DNA from: Candidatus Meridianibacter frigidus
GTDB lineage: Bacteria > Vulcanimicrobiota > Vulcanimicrobiia > Vulcanimicrobiales > Vulcanimicrobiaceae
NCBI GenBank assembly: GCA_003243975.1
Contig: QHBJ01000036.1
Location: 1-50,534, forward strand
Length of the DNA stretch: 50,534 nt
Direction of reading: 5' to 3'
The notes below the pieces were generated by a model, which ran no database searches, had not been told where the DNA came from, and saw only the letters and a list, made by a program, of their open reading frames with translations. Shown one piece after another: positions 1 to 8,066 of the stretch. Each line of letters opens with the position of its first letter. The first letter of the stretch is position 1. The translations under genes and the position numbers were made by a program.

Positions 1-411
<411 letters not shown>

Positions 412-420
<9 letters not shown>

Positions 421-433
421 AAACTTTATGGAG
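412..433 (-). other. inverted repeat at the 16S 5' end (processing hairpin candidate)
   Basis: CTCCATAAA (412-420) and TTTATGGAG (425-433) are a perfect 9-bp inverted repeat with a 4-nt loop that straddles the predicted mature 5' end of 16S. In the precursor this could fold as a hairpin and mark the 5' maturation site. The repeat is seen directly; its role is inference. Confidence 0.45.
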
Positions 434-620
434 CCTTGTTATTTGGCTCTCAAACTTCGCTGACTAATACTTGAACTCGATTGCGAATCGAATTCCGAAT
501 TCACGACGCCCGGCTGGGTATCGCGAAAACGTAGTCATAAATTGTACGATCGGGCTGACTTTTTCGTGAAAAACCGGTGGAGCCGGGGTTTCACATCAGA
601 CCGATTAAAATCTCACGACC

Positions 621-646
621 AAAAAGAAAAAACGCCTTGCGGCGCT
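621..646 (-). terminator. terminator-like hairpin inside the rrn leader
   Basis: On the minus strand AGCGCC-GCAA-GGCGTT forms a 6-bp stem (one G-U) with a GNRA tetraloop and is followed by U6-C-U5. It looks like a weak intrinsic terminator placed between the rrn promoter and 16S. If real, transcription of 16S would need antitermination; it could also simply be a leader fold. Confidence 0.4.
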
Positions 647-683
647 CGTCTTATGGTTGGAGACCCACAGACTTTATGCGCTA

Positions 684-707
684 CTGCACTGTTCAGTTTT
701 CAAGGAA
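684..707 (-). promoter_or_regulatory. conserved rRNA leader motif (antitermination/processing-type)
   Basis: The minus strand reads TTCCTTGAAAACTGAACA followed by GTGCAG. This resembles the TTGAGAACTCAACAG-type block in actinobacterial rrn leaders and the TTGAAAACTGAACA block of rRNA spacers in Gram-positive bacteria, where it is linked to antitermination and processing stems. The similarity is from memory of those families, not from an alignment. Confidence 0.5.
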
Positions 708-785
708 CGAACGCCGACACCCAACCAGGACCGGTTGGATCTTGCTGACCACACCGCGAGGGTAGGTGCCAGAGTCACGACGACC

Positions 786-814
786 AGTATATCCAAGGGC
801 ACTAGCGGAGTCAA
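786..814 (-). promoter_or_regulatory. rrn promoter, sigma70 type
   Basis: The minus strand carries TTGACT (809-814), a 17-nt spacer and TATACT (786-791): 5/6 matches to each consensus hexamer. It lies between the terminator of the upstream gene and the 16S leader and is the best promoter in the region. Predicted start is near 779. A weaker candidate (TTCACG-18-TACAAT, about 543-572) lies nearer to 16S. Confidence 0.75.
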
Positions 815-859
815 GCGCGAGGCGCGAGCTTCCTGTGGGCATCGTGTGGACAGATTCGC

Positions 860-900
860 AAAAAAAAAATAACACGAGCCCCCTCGGCGGCTCGGTGTTA
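860..900 (-). terminator. intrinsic terminator after the CGNR regulator gene
   Basis: TAACACCGAGCC and GGCTCGTGTTA pair (11 bp with one bulged base) around a short loop, followed on the minus strand by T9. It sits 20 nt behind the stop codon of the CGNR gene and just ahead of the rrn promoter, so it isolates the two units. Confidence 0.85.
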
Positions 901-920
901 CATCTTCTTTAACGCAAACC

Positions 921-1514
921 TCAGGCCGAAGGTTGCCAACCCTCGAACCCGCCCTGGTCACCTTTCTCCCGTTCGCGGCGCCTGCGGGCCTTGGCGCGGT
1001 TTCCGCACACCGCCATGGAGCACCAGGTCGCCGACGCGTTCTTCGAATGATCGTAGAATGCGTAGAGGCAGGTCTGCTCCGGGCAGGCCTTTAGCCGTCG
1101 AAAAGTCCCGGCTTTCACCCCGTCGTACAGGTACCCGGCCAACCGACCGGCAACTCGCTGGGCGCTCGTCCCGGCCGGTACGATGGAAGTCTGCTCGGGA
1201 GTCTGGCCCACCAAGAGCCTGAGCGGCAAGCGAGCGGCCCGGTCCCGCATGTCCCCCCATGCTAGCTCCGCGGCGGTTTGGGCCCCACCGTTGTTGGCTA
1301 GGGCAACATCCCGCAGAGCCCGTCGCCAGTCGCTCAAAAAGACTAAATCCGCGGCTCCGATCTCCTCCGCCGCGTCGAGCAGTTCGTGCCGGAGCAGCCA
1401 CTCACTGGCACGGTCGGGTGAGCTGAGAACGTCCTCTTCTGCCGTTACGGCCGTATTGATGAAGGCGCGGACCCGCTCCAAGGTCCCCGGAGCGAATTGT
1501 GAGCTGGTCGTCAC
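921..1514 (-). CDS. CGNR zinc-finger (ABATE-domain) putative transcriptional regulator
   Basis: 197 aa with a GTG start. The N-terminal part (about 10-135) fits the ABATE/stress-induced domain, and the C-terminus holds a CGNR zinc finger with C144-x4-C149, then WC165 and the signature C170-G-N-R followed by an arginine run. Such proteins are predicted DNA-binding regulators; none of the targets can be read here. The start GTG at 1514 lies about 7 nt from its likely -10 box, so the mRNA may be leaderless. It is divergent from a 46-codon ORF with which it shares overlapping promoters, and ends in a strong terminator ahead of the rrn promoter. Domain call is firm, target is unknown. Confidence 0.9.
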   Translation of the reverse strand: MTTSSQFAPGTLERVRAFINTAVTAEEDVLSSPDRASEWLLRHELLDAAEEIGAADLVFLSDWRRALRDVALANNGGAQTAAELAWGDMRDRAARLPLRLLVGQTPEQTSIVPAGTSAQRVAGRLAGYLYDGVKAGTFRRLKACPEQTCLYAFYDHSKNASATWCSMAVCGNRAKARRRREREKGDQGGFEGWQPSA

Positions 1515-1520
1515 ATTTCG

Positions 1521-1549
1521 AATATAGCACCATCAAAGACACTTTACAA
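1521..1549 (-). promoter_or_regulatory. promoter of the CGNR gene
   Basis: The minus strand has TTGTAA (1544-1549, 4/6), 17 nt, TATATT (1521-1526, 5/6). The predicted start is at about 1514, the G of the GTG codon, implying a leaderless transcript. Its -35 box overlaps the -35 box of the opposite promoter at 1543-1548. Confidence 0.6.
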
Positions 1550-1571
1550 GTTACTCTAACCGGTGTACAAT
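1543..1571 (+). promoter_or_regulatory. promoter of the 46-codon ORF
   Basis: TTTACA (1543-1548, 5/6), 17-nt spacer, TACAAT (1566-1571, 5/6) on the plus strand. The start would be near 1578, 24 nt ahead of the GTG codon. It is back to back with the CGNR promoter and the two -35 boxes share five bases, so one DNA-bound protein could control both. Confidence 0.7.
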
Positions 1572-1601
1572 CTTCAGTAGTTACTTATTAAGGAGGCCCC
1601 A

Positions 1602-1742
1602 GTGAACACCCCGCGCCCTACGATCCCACTCATCCCCGAGCTCATCGACATCCGCCTGCGCACTAAAAGCGTCCGCGGCGCCGCCGACGATCAGTTGTTT
1701 CGCGGCTGGGGCATCGGCCTGCCCAGCTCCCGTAACTGGTAG
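1602..1742 (+). CDS. 46-aa small protein of unknown function
   Basis: A short ORF that standard length cut-offs miss. It has a near-perfect promoter, a strong Shine-Dalgarno AAGGAGG (1590-1596) five nt before a GTG start, and 39 of 46 codons end in G or C, as in the real genes around it. The peptide begins MNTPRPTIPLIPEL and ends GWGIGLPSSRNW; it has no membrane segment and no cysteine. It fills the gap exactly, stopping 11 nt before the stop of the convergent aldehyde dehydrogenase gene. No family recognised. A leader/RiPP-like precursor is possible, but no modifying enzyme is next to it; a small regulated partner of the CGNR protein is the other option. Confidence 0.7.
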   Translation: MNTPRPTIPLIPELIDIRLRTKSVRGAADDQLFRGWGIGLPSSRNW

Positions 1743-1753
1743 AGAAGGGCCCG

Positions 1754-3364
1754 CTAGAACCCTTTACCGGCCTCGCCGCTGTCTTTCTTCTCAACTTTCT
1801 TGGCGATCGTCTTTGCCTGAAGAAAAAGCAGTAGATAATCGGCGCTGCCCGCTTTTGAATCCGTGCCCGACATATTGAAACCACCGAACGGATGCGCGCC
1901 GACCATAGCGCCCGTGCACTTGCGGTTTAAATAGAGATTGCCGACGAAAAACTCTTCGCGCGCTCGGTCTAACTTGGCGTCATCTTTCGAATAAACGGCG
2001 CCAGTCAAACCGAACTCCGTGTTGTTCGCGATCTGCAGCGCGTCGTCGTAATCCTTGGCTTTAATAACCGCCAGAACGGGACCGAAGATTTCTTCTTGTG
2101 AAATGCGCGCATCGGGCGGCACATCCACGATCACCGTTGGTTGCAAGAAATACCCGCGGTCGCCGACTCTACTTCCGCCCGCGAGCAAGTTGCCCTCGCT
2201 CTTGCCAACTTCGATATACTGCGAGATCGATTTCAGTGCGCTCTCATTGACGACGGGTCCCATGTAGTTGTTTTGAGCGGCCGGATCTCCGACCGTGATT
2301 CGCTCGACGCGCTTCTTTAGCTTGGCAACGAACTCGTCGTAGATTTCTTCATCAACGATGGCGCGCGAGCACGCCGAGCACTTCTGTCCTTGAAAACCGA
2401 ATGCGGAAACGGCCACGCCTTCGACTGCGGCGTCCACGTCGGCGTCGTCCGCAACGATGATGGAATCTTTGCCCCCCATCTCGGCGACGACACGCTTAAT
2501 CCACTTCTGGCCGGGTTGCGTCTTAGCGGCCAGCTCATTAATGTGCAGGCCAACCTCCTTCGAACCAGTGAAGGAAATGAATCGCGTAAGCGGGTGCGAC
2601 ACAATGGCGTCGCCAATCGTGCCTCCCGATCCTGGGACAAAGTTCAGCACGCCCGCCGGTAGCCCAGCCTCATCGAGCAATTCGACAAACTTAGCCGCGA
2701 TGACAGGCGCGTCGCTGGAAGGTTTCAGCACGGCCGTGTTTCCGGCAACGATAGCGGCGGTGGTTATGCCAGCCATGATAGCGAAAGCAAAGTTCCACGG
2801 TGGAATTATGACGCCAACGCCCAGCGGAATGTAACGCAGTTCGTTGGCTTCCCCTTCCATTGGAACGACGGGTTGCGGGCCATCGTAGCGCAGCGCTTCG
2901 CGCGCATAGAATTCTAAAAAATCTATGGCTTCGGCCGTATCGCCGTCGGCTTCGGACCAACTTTTGCCGACTTCGTAAACCAAGAACGCGTTGAACTCCA
3001 TGCGCCGCCGGCGAACGAGTTCCGCTGCCTTAAAAATAATGCCGGCGCGTTCTTTGGCTCGTGTGTGCTTCCACGTTTCGAAGCTCTTGGCTGCGGCTTC
3101 AATTGCGCGCGTCGCTTGCTCGAGCGAGGCGGAGCCCACCAACCCGATAACTTCATCCGGATTGGCAGGATTGATCGAAGCGATGTACTTCTCTGTCTCC
3201 AGACATTCGCCGTCGATAACGATATGATACTTCTTTCCAAAATCGGATTGGACGGACCTGAGCGCTTCTTGCATCGCAACTACATCGGCAGGGTCAGTAA
3301 AGTTCTTTACGGGTTCGTTCTTAAAAGGGCTAATCGTGCGCTCCAGCGTGGCGGTCATCGGCAT
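1754..3364 (-). CDS. rocA: L-glutamate gamma-semialdehyde (1-pyrroline-5-carboxylate) dehydrogenase
   Basis: 536 aa, aldehyde dehydrogenase superfamily. It oxidises glutamate semialdehyde (P5C) to glutamate with NAD+, the second step of proline catabolism, in the cytosol. Visible: the catalytic base in EMGGKD (E295), the nucleophile in GQKCSACSR (C329), the FTGSKEVG cofactor motif (265-272) and PWNFAFAI (189-196). Length and N-terminus match the single-domain RocA/PruA class (Bacillus RocA type), not PutA fusions. A GGAG lies a few nt before ATG. No proline dehydrogenase gene is adjacent. It is divergent from the L-2-hydroxyglutarate oxidase gene 84 nt away. Subfamily assignment within ALDH is by overall resemblance. 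Confidence 0.88.
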   Translation of the reverse strand: MPMTATLERTISPFKNEPVKNFTDPADVVAMQEALRSVQSDFGKKYHIVIDGECLETEKYIASINPANPDEVIGLVGSASLEQATRAIEAAAKSFETWKHTRAKERAGIIFKAAELVRRRRMEFNAFLVYEVGKSWSEADGDTAEAIDFLEFYAREALRYDGPQPVVPMEGEANELRYIPLGVGVIIPPWNFAFAIMAGITTAAIVAGNTAVLKPSSDAPVIAAKFVELLDEAGLPAGVLNFVPGSGGTIGDAIVSHPLTRFISFTGSKEVGLHINELAAKTQPGQKWIKRVVAEMGGKDSIIVADDADVDAAVEGVAVSAFGFQGQKCSACSRAIVDEEIYDEFVAKLKKRVERITVGDPAAQNNYMGPVVNESALKSISQYIEVGKSEGNLLAGGSRVGDRGYFLQPTVIVDVPPDARISQEEIFGPVLAVIKAKDYDDALQIANNTEFGLTGAVYSKDDAKLDRAREEFFVGNLYLNRKCTGAMVGAHPFGGFNMSGTDSKAGSADYLLLFLQAKTIAKKVEKKDSGEAGKGF

Positions 3365-3448
3365 GCGATCTCCAGGAAGTACAGGGACTTTTAACTGCTA
3401 CTCCTGCCCTAGCAAGCCCTCTGTACCCTGTGAGAAGATGGCGCCGCA

Positions 3449-4675
3449 ATGATCTATGACATCGCCGTGGTCGGCGGCGGAATCGTCGGCCTGGCTACGG
3501 GCCGGGAGCTGCTGCGCCGTCATCCGCATCTCAAATTGGTCAACCTGGAGAAAGAGGATGTTCTCAGCAAGCACCAGACCGGACACAATAGCGGTGTCAT
3601 CCATTCCGGCATCTACTATGCCCCGGGTTCGCTTAAGGCACGCCTCTGCGTCGAAGGCCGCAAGAAGCTCTGGAAATACTGCGATGCAAAGCAAATCGAA
3701 TGGCGCCCGGTCGGCAAGCTCATCGTTGCGACCCACGAATCCGAGATTCCGCGCCTTGAAAGTCTAATGCAGCGCGGGGTCGCCAACGGCATCAACGAGT
3801 TGCAGATGCTCGACGAGGCGGGGATTAAAGAACGCGAGCCGCATTGCGCCGGAATTCGCGCGATCTTCTCTCCGGTGACGGGCATCGTCGACTACGGCGC
3901 GGTTGCGCGCGCCTATGCGGACGACATTCGCGAGGGCCGCGGCGAGATCTACACCGGCCGCGAGGTCACCGCGATCGACCGGGCAAACAATGTCACTCGA
4001 TTGCGTACCAGCGCCGGAGATTTTGAAGCCCGCGGTGTTATCACATGCGCCGGATTGCAGTCAGACCGGCTCGCCAAAATGACCGGCAACAAAAGTGATC
4101 CCAAAATCGTCCCGTTCCGCGGCGACTATCTAATCCTTAAACCGGAGAAGCGCTACTTGATCAAGGGGAACATCTACCCCGTTCCCGACCCGGCCTTTCC
4201 CTTTTTGGGCGTGCATTTCACCCCGCGCATGAACGGCGACATCTGGCTTGGTCCGAATGCCGTTCTGGCCTTCGCGCGCGAGGGATACAACTTTGCAACC
4301 ATCAACCCGCGCGATCTCTTCGAGGCCCTCAGCTATTCCGGCTTCATCAAGATGGCCAGCAAGTTTTGGAGAGTCGGGTGCGGTGAGATGTATCGAGATG
4401 TCGTTCGGGGCGCTTACGTAAGGGCGTTGCAACGGTACATTCCCGAATTGCAAGTTGAGGACACCTTGCCGGGACCATCAGGGGTTCGCGCGCAAGCAAT
4501 GAATGCCGATGGCAGCATGGTGGATGACTTTGTGATCGACGCGGCGCCCGGTGTCATCCACGTTCGCAACGCCCCTTCGCCGGCTGCAACATCGTCGCTC
4601 GCCATTGGCTCCTATGTGGCCGATGAAGTGGAACGCCACTTCTCTTTGGGCAGAACGCCTGCTCCCGTTCCCTAA
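3449..4675 (+). CDS. lhgO: L-2-hydroxyglutarate oxidase
   Basis: 408 aa FAD-dependent oxidase of the DAO family. It oxidises L-2-hydroxyglutarate to 2-oxoglutarate, a metabolite-repair step, usually associated with the membrane through the quinone pool. Visible: dinucleotide-binding GGGIVGLA (9-16), the LhgO signature TGHNSGVIHSGIYYAPGSLKA (44-64, given here as key residues H46, N47, H52, Y56-57), and a C-terminal GPSGVRAQA block. Transcribed away from the P5C dehydrogenase gene; both feed 2-oxoglutarate/glutamate metabolism. A GAGAAG lies about 12 nt before ATG. It is convergent with trpA, whose stop overlaps its end by 4 nt. Confidence 0.9.
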   Translation: MIYDIAVVGGGIVGLATGRELLRRHPHLKLVNLEKEDVLSKHQTGHNSGVIHSGIYYAPGSLKARLCVEGRKKLWKYCDAKQIEWRPVGKLIVATHESEIPRLESLMQRGVANGINELQMLDEAGIKEREPHCAGIRAIFSPVTGIVDYGAVARAYADDIREGRGEIYTGREVTAIDRANNVTRLRTSAGDFEARGVITCAGLQSDRLAKMTGNKSDPKIVPFRGDYLILKPEKRYLIKGNIYPVPDPAFPFLGVHFTPRMNGDIWLGPNAVLAFAREGYNFATINPRDLFEALSYSGFIKMASKFWRVGCGEMYRDVVRGAYVRALQRYIPELQVEDTLPGPSGVRAQAMNADGSMVDDFVIDAAPGVIHVRNAPSPAATSSLAIGSYVADEVERHFSLGRTPAPVP

Positions 4676-5451
4676 CCTTCGCAAGCCTCGCGCAGCGCTT
4701 TCGCAAGGCGGTACACGTGCTGCGCCGCCTTCTCTTTTGAAACATCGGCGTACGCGTCGATAAGGGCGCTTCCGACGACGGTGCCGTCGGCTTGGCCGTG
4801 GAGCCGGCGGACGTCATCCGGCGTACGAATTCCGAAGCCGACGGCCAGCGGCAGGTCCGTTAGGGAGCGCAATTCTGCTAGCCGCTGCCTCAAACCGAAT
4901 TCTTCGTCGCCCGACCTCCCGGTAACACCCAACCGAGAGACCACATAGACAAAGCCGCTGGCTTGTTCGCAAATTGTCGCAATGCGCGGAGGCCGGGTGG
5001 TTGGCGCAACAAGCAAAGGCATTTTAATGCCACGCGCGAGCAGGGCGGCGCGAAGCTCTTGGCCTTCTTCGAGCGCGACGTCCGGTACAATGACGCCTAC
5101 AATGCACGCGTCTTCGCACGCTTGAGCGAATCCGTCGATGCCGAATTGCATGATTGGATTGAAGTATCCAAAGAGAATCACGGGCAGCGGCGATTTTTTT
5201 GCAAGGGCCAGGACTGCGGCCACCGTCGTCCCCGATTTGAGCGCACGCTGCCCGGCTCGTGCGATGGTTGTCCCGTCGGCCAGCGGATCCCCGTACGGGA
5301 TGCCCAATTCCACAAGGTCCGCACCTGCGCGGGCGAGCTGATCGAGTACTCGCTGCGAGGTTTCAACGTCTGGATCGCCGGCCATAATGTACGGAATGAG
5401 CGCTAAGCGGCCTTGCTTTTGAGCCCGGCCAAAGACACGCGCAATACCCAC
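4672..5451 (-). CDS. trpA: tryptophan synthase alpha subunit
   Basis: 259 aa TIM barrel; splits indole-3-glycerol phosphate to indole and glyceraldehyde 3-phosphate in the alpha2beta2 synthase. The catalytic E48 is in LVELGIPYGDPLADG, with D59 close by, and YVVSRLGVTG is the phosphate-side loop. The usual F-S-D of GIPFSDP is Y-G-D here, a mild variant. The GTG start shares one base with the trpB stop (TAGTG). Last gene of the trp run; its 3' end overlaps the convergent lhgO stop by 4 nt, and no terminator is visible. Confidence 0.95.
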   Translation of the reverse strand: MGIARVFGRAQKQGRLALIPYIMAGDPDVETSQRVLDQLARAGADLVELGIPYGDPLADGTTIARAGQRALKSGTTVAAVLALAKKSPLPVILFGYFNPIMQFGIDGFAQACEDACIVGVIVPDVALEEGQELRAALLARGIKMPLLVAPTTRPPRIATICEQASGFVYVVSRLGVTGRSGDEEFGLRQRLAELRSLTDLPLAVGFGIRTPDDVRRLHGQADGTVVGSALIDAYADVSKEKAAQHVYRLAKALREACEG

Positions 5452-6638
5452 TACGTTCGCGCGCGTATTTGAGCGATATCTTTGTCGCCGCGGCCGCTCA
5501 AATTGACGACGACCAAGTCATCGGCCCCGCGTTGCCCGGCTAGACGCTGAGCGAATGCGATCGCATGTGCGCTCTCGAGCGCCGGAATGATGCCTTCGTG
5601 TGCCGCCAGCGATCGAAAGGCGGCGAGTGCTTCAGCGTCGTCGATCGTAACGTATGTTGCGCGGCCGCTTTCGCGCAAGTGAGCGTGCTCGGGTCCGACG
5701 CCCGGATAATCCAAGCCGGCGCTGACGGATTGCGTCTCGCGCACTTGTCCCTCGGCGCTTTGAAGGACGTACGACCGCGAACCGTGGAGCACTCCTACTG
5801 AACCCGCGGTTAAAGCAGCGGCGGTGCGCCCGCTCTCGACGCCTTCGCCGCCGGCTTCGACGCCCCAAAGCCGGACATCCGAATCCGCGAGAAAGGCGGA
5901 GAAGATTCCGAGCGCGTTGCTTCCGCCGCCCACGCACGCGATCACATCACTTGGAAGGCGACCGAACCGCTGCAGGCATTGCTCGCGAGTTTCGTCGCCG
6001 ATCACCCGCTGAAATTCGCGCACCATATACGGATACGGATGTGCGCCGACGACGCTCCCGATCACATAAAATGTGTCCTCAACTCGGGCGGCCCACACGC
6101 GAAAGGCCTCGTTGATCGCATCTTTGAGCGTTTGGCTAGCGCCGCCAACCGAATGAACCCGCGCGCCCAGCAGCTCCATGAGATAGACGTTGAGCGCTTG
6201 CCGCTCGATGTCGAGCGCGCCCATGTACACGTCAACGTGCATGCCGAACTTGGCGCCCACCGTCGCCGTAGCTACCCCGTGTTGCCCCGCACCGGTTTCC
6301 GCGATCAGGCGTTTCTTGCCCATGCGACGCGCCAGCAGCGCTTGGCCAACCGTATTGTTGACCTTGTGAGCGCCCGTGTGATTGAGATCTTCGCGTTTCA
6401 AAAGCACCGGTACGCGCTCCCCTCCCGGTAACCGTCCCACTCGGTAGAGCGGAGTCGGCCGGCCCACGAAGTCGCGCAACACAGCATGATACTCCGCCCA
6501 GAACTCGGGATCGGCGAACGCTCCTTCCAGCGCCACCTCCAACTCGTCGAGCGCGGCAACGAGAACCTCTGGAACGAATCTGCCGCCGAAGTTTCCAAAG
6601 TAACCGCGCCGGTCCGGGCTATTGCGCTCGATCGGCAT
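5451..6638 (-). CDS. trpB: tryptophan synthase beta subunit
   Basis: 395 aa; condenses indole with serine using PLP. The lysine that holds PLP is K92 in [22 protein letters not shown] and [10 protein letters not shown] (phosphate binding) are present, so this is the TrpB1 form that pairs with TrpA. A longer reading frame exists upstream to 6761, but the family start is [21 protein letters not shown], giving ATG at 6638; this overlaps the end of trpF by 20 nt and has AGAGAAG just upstream. Confidence 0.95.
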   Translation of the reverse strand: MPIERNSPDRRGYFGNFGGRFVPEVLVAALDELEVALEGAFADPEFWAEYHAVLRDFVGRPTPLYRVGRLPGGERVPVLLKREDLNHTGAHKVNNTVGQALLARRMGKKRLIAETGAGQHGVATATVGAKFGMHVDVYMGALDIERQALNVYLMELLGARVHSVGGASQTLKDAINEAFRVWAARVEDTFYVIGSVVGAHPYPYMVREFQRVIGDETREQCLQRFGRLPSDVIACVGGGSNALGIFSAFLADSDVRLWGVEAGGEGVESGRTAAALTAGSVGVLHGSRSYVLQSAEGQVRETQSVSAGLDYPGVGPEHAHLRESGRATYVTIDDAEALAAFRSLAAHEGIIPALESAHAIAFAQRLAGQRGADDLVVVNLSGRGDKDIAQIRART

Positions 6639-7260
6639 CCGCTTCTCTGACGGCTTCCACGAACGCGCGCATCTTTTCGCCGTCTTTCCTTTCATCACGC
6701 TCAACGCCGCTGCGCACATCAACCCCGAAGGGCCGCAGCGTCCGCACGCAAGCGGCCACATTTTGGGGCGTCAAACCGCCGCCAACGATGCTGCGCCGGT
6801 GCCGCGCAAATGGAACGACGCAATCCCAAGCAAAAACCTGCCCGGTACCGCCCGCGCGGCGGTCGTTCTCGGTGTCGAACAAGATCGTGGCATCGGGGTA
6901 GGCGTTGATCCGCTCCGAAAGCACTGGCCCGTCCTCACCTTCGGGCGCTATATGGATGGCCTTGATGGCACTTACACCAAAAAAGGAAGTAAAGGCCGGC
7001 GACTCTGTGCCACTCAACTGCACCAGCAAGTTTGGCATGGCGTCGCACACCCGACGGACCTCATCGTCGCTCGGGTTTACGAAAACGCCGACGAGCGAGA
7101 CAAGGGGCGGCAATGCGGCTGCAATCTCGCGCGCCACGGCAAGCTCCACGCGGCGGGGGCTTGCAGCAAAAACCATGCCGACTGCATCGGCGCCTGCCTC
7201 CGCGGCTAAGGTTGCGTCGGCTGCACTCGTACAGCCGCAGAACTTAATGCGCGTTCTCAG
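6619..7260 (-). CDS. trpF: phosphoribosylanthranilate isomerase, probable CTG start
   Basis: Converts phosphoribosylanthranilate to CdRP. The first conventional start is at 7176, but that would drop the conserved first strand. Reading upstream in frame gives M(R)[26 protein letters not shown], the normal TrpF N-terminus with catalytic C8; D181 in DVRSGVE is the general acid. The only start candidates are CTG at 7260-7258, which overlaps the trpC stop as CTGA, or ATT at 7248. MRTRIK is the usual TrpF beginning, so CTG is preferred; length is then 213 aa, normal for the family. Start codon is inference, identity is firm. Confidence 0.88.
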   Translation of the reverse strand: MRTRIKFCGCTSAADATLAAEAGADAVGMVFAASPRRVELAVAREIAAALPPLVSLVGVFVNPSDDEVRRVCDAMPNLLVQLSGTESPAFTSFFGVSAIKAIHIAPEGEDGPVLSERINAYPDATILFDTENDRRAGGTGQVFAWDCVVPFARHRRSIVGGGLTPQNVAACVRTLRPFGVDVRSGVERDERKDGEKMRAFVEAVREADADRAQ

Positions 7261-8066
7261 GAGAGCACCGGGAGCGTCGCGGCCGCCTGGCGCAGCCCCG
7301 CGACGAACGCGTTACGATCAGGCGCGCGCATCAGCGCTTCGCCGATCAGAAAACCCTTGGCGCCTGCACGATAGAGGCGTGCAACCTCGGCGGGTGCGCT
7401 CATGCCGCTTTCGCTCACAATCGTGGCGCCCTTTGGAGCCAAGGGAATGAGATGATCGCTCACCGCCAGTTCCGTTTCGAAGGTTCGGAGATTGCGATTG
7501 TTGATCCCGATCAGATCGGCATTCAAGGCCGAGGCGCGACCCAGCTCGCTAGCGTCGTGAACCTCGATCAGTATATCGAGGGCAAAACGGCGGCACTCGG
7601 CATGTAGCTCCCGTAAACTTTCGTCGGTCAGGCCGGCGACGATCAGGAGAACGGCATCGGCTCCATAGGCGGCGGATTGCGCGATCTCATATCGGCTGCT
7701 CAAGAAATCCTTACGCAGAATCGGCAAGGTGCTCTGAGAGCGCACGGCCTCCAAGTACGTCAACTCGCCCAGAAAATGGTCGCTCTCAGTAAGTACGCTG
7801 ATTGCATCCACACCCGCGGCTTCATAGGAGCGCGCGATGCCCGCAGGGTCAAAGTCGCGCGAGATCAGTCCGGCCGACGGGGAGGCACGCTTGATTTCAC
7901 CGATAACGGCGGCATGCGGTGCAACTTCAAGTGCATGCCGAAAAGGACGGCGCGTCGGAACGCGCGCCGAAGCCCGCGCGCTTACTTCGTCGTACGGTTC
8001 CCGTCGCTCGTCGCGTTCGCGGACAGCTGTCTTGGCCGCGAAAATTCGTTGCAGGATATCCGTCAC
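7257..8066 (-). CDS. trpC: indole-3-glycerol phosphate synthase
   Basis: 269 aa TIM barrel; closes the pyrrole ring of CdRP to indole-3-glycerol phosphate. The catalytic lysine region GEIKRASPSAG lies at 56-66, ILRKDF and INNRNLRTFE follow, and SESGM is the phosphate-binding loop. The frame is open to 8207, but the family start fits V-T-D-I-L-Q-R-I, a GTG at 8066 whose GTGA overlaps the trpD stop. Confidence 0.95.
   Translation of the reverse strand: MTDILQRIFAAKTAVRERDERREPYDEVSARASARVPTRRPFRHALEVAPHAAVIGEIKRASPSAGLISRDFDPAGIARSYEAAGVDAISVLTESDHFLGELTYLEAVRSQSTLPILRKDFLSSRYEIAQSAAYGADAVLLIVAGLTDESLRELHAECRRFALDILIEVHDASELGRASALNADLIGINNRNLRTFETELAVSDHLIPLAPKGATIVSESGMSAPAEVARLYRAGAKGFLIGEALMRAPDRNAFVAGLRQAAATLPVLS

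Larger units (their letters stand above)
421..779 (-). promoter_or_regulatory. rrn leader (pre-16S, no gene)
   Basis: About 360 nt lie between the predicted transcription start (~779) and the 16S 5' end. No credible protein gene is present on either strand. Going 5' to 3' the leader holds a short hairpin CCAACC/GGTTGG (721-738), a CTTGAAAACTGAACA-type conserved block (684-707), a terminator-like hairpin with a U tract (621-646) and the repeat at the 16S 5' end. Long leaders with such elements are typical for rrn antitermination and pre-rRNA folding. Confidence 0.7.

Noticed and set aside
543-572. Second rrn promoter (TTCACG-18-TACAAT)
   Set aside because: Only 4/6 at -35 and 18-nt spacing; the 786-814 promoter is clearly better. 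Kept as a weak alternative.
5451-6761. TrpB with a 41-residue N-terminal extension
   Set aside because: The extra part is coded within trpF and does not look like TrpB; the family start is at 6638.
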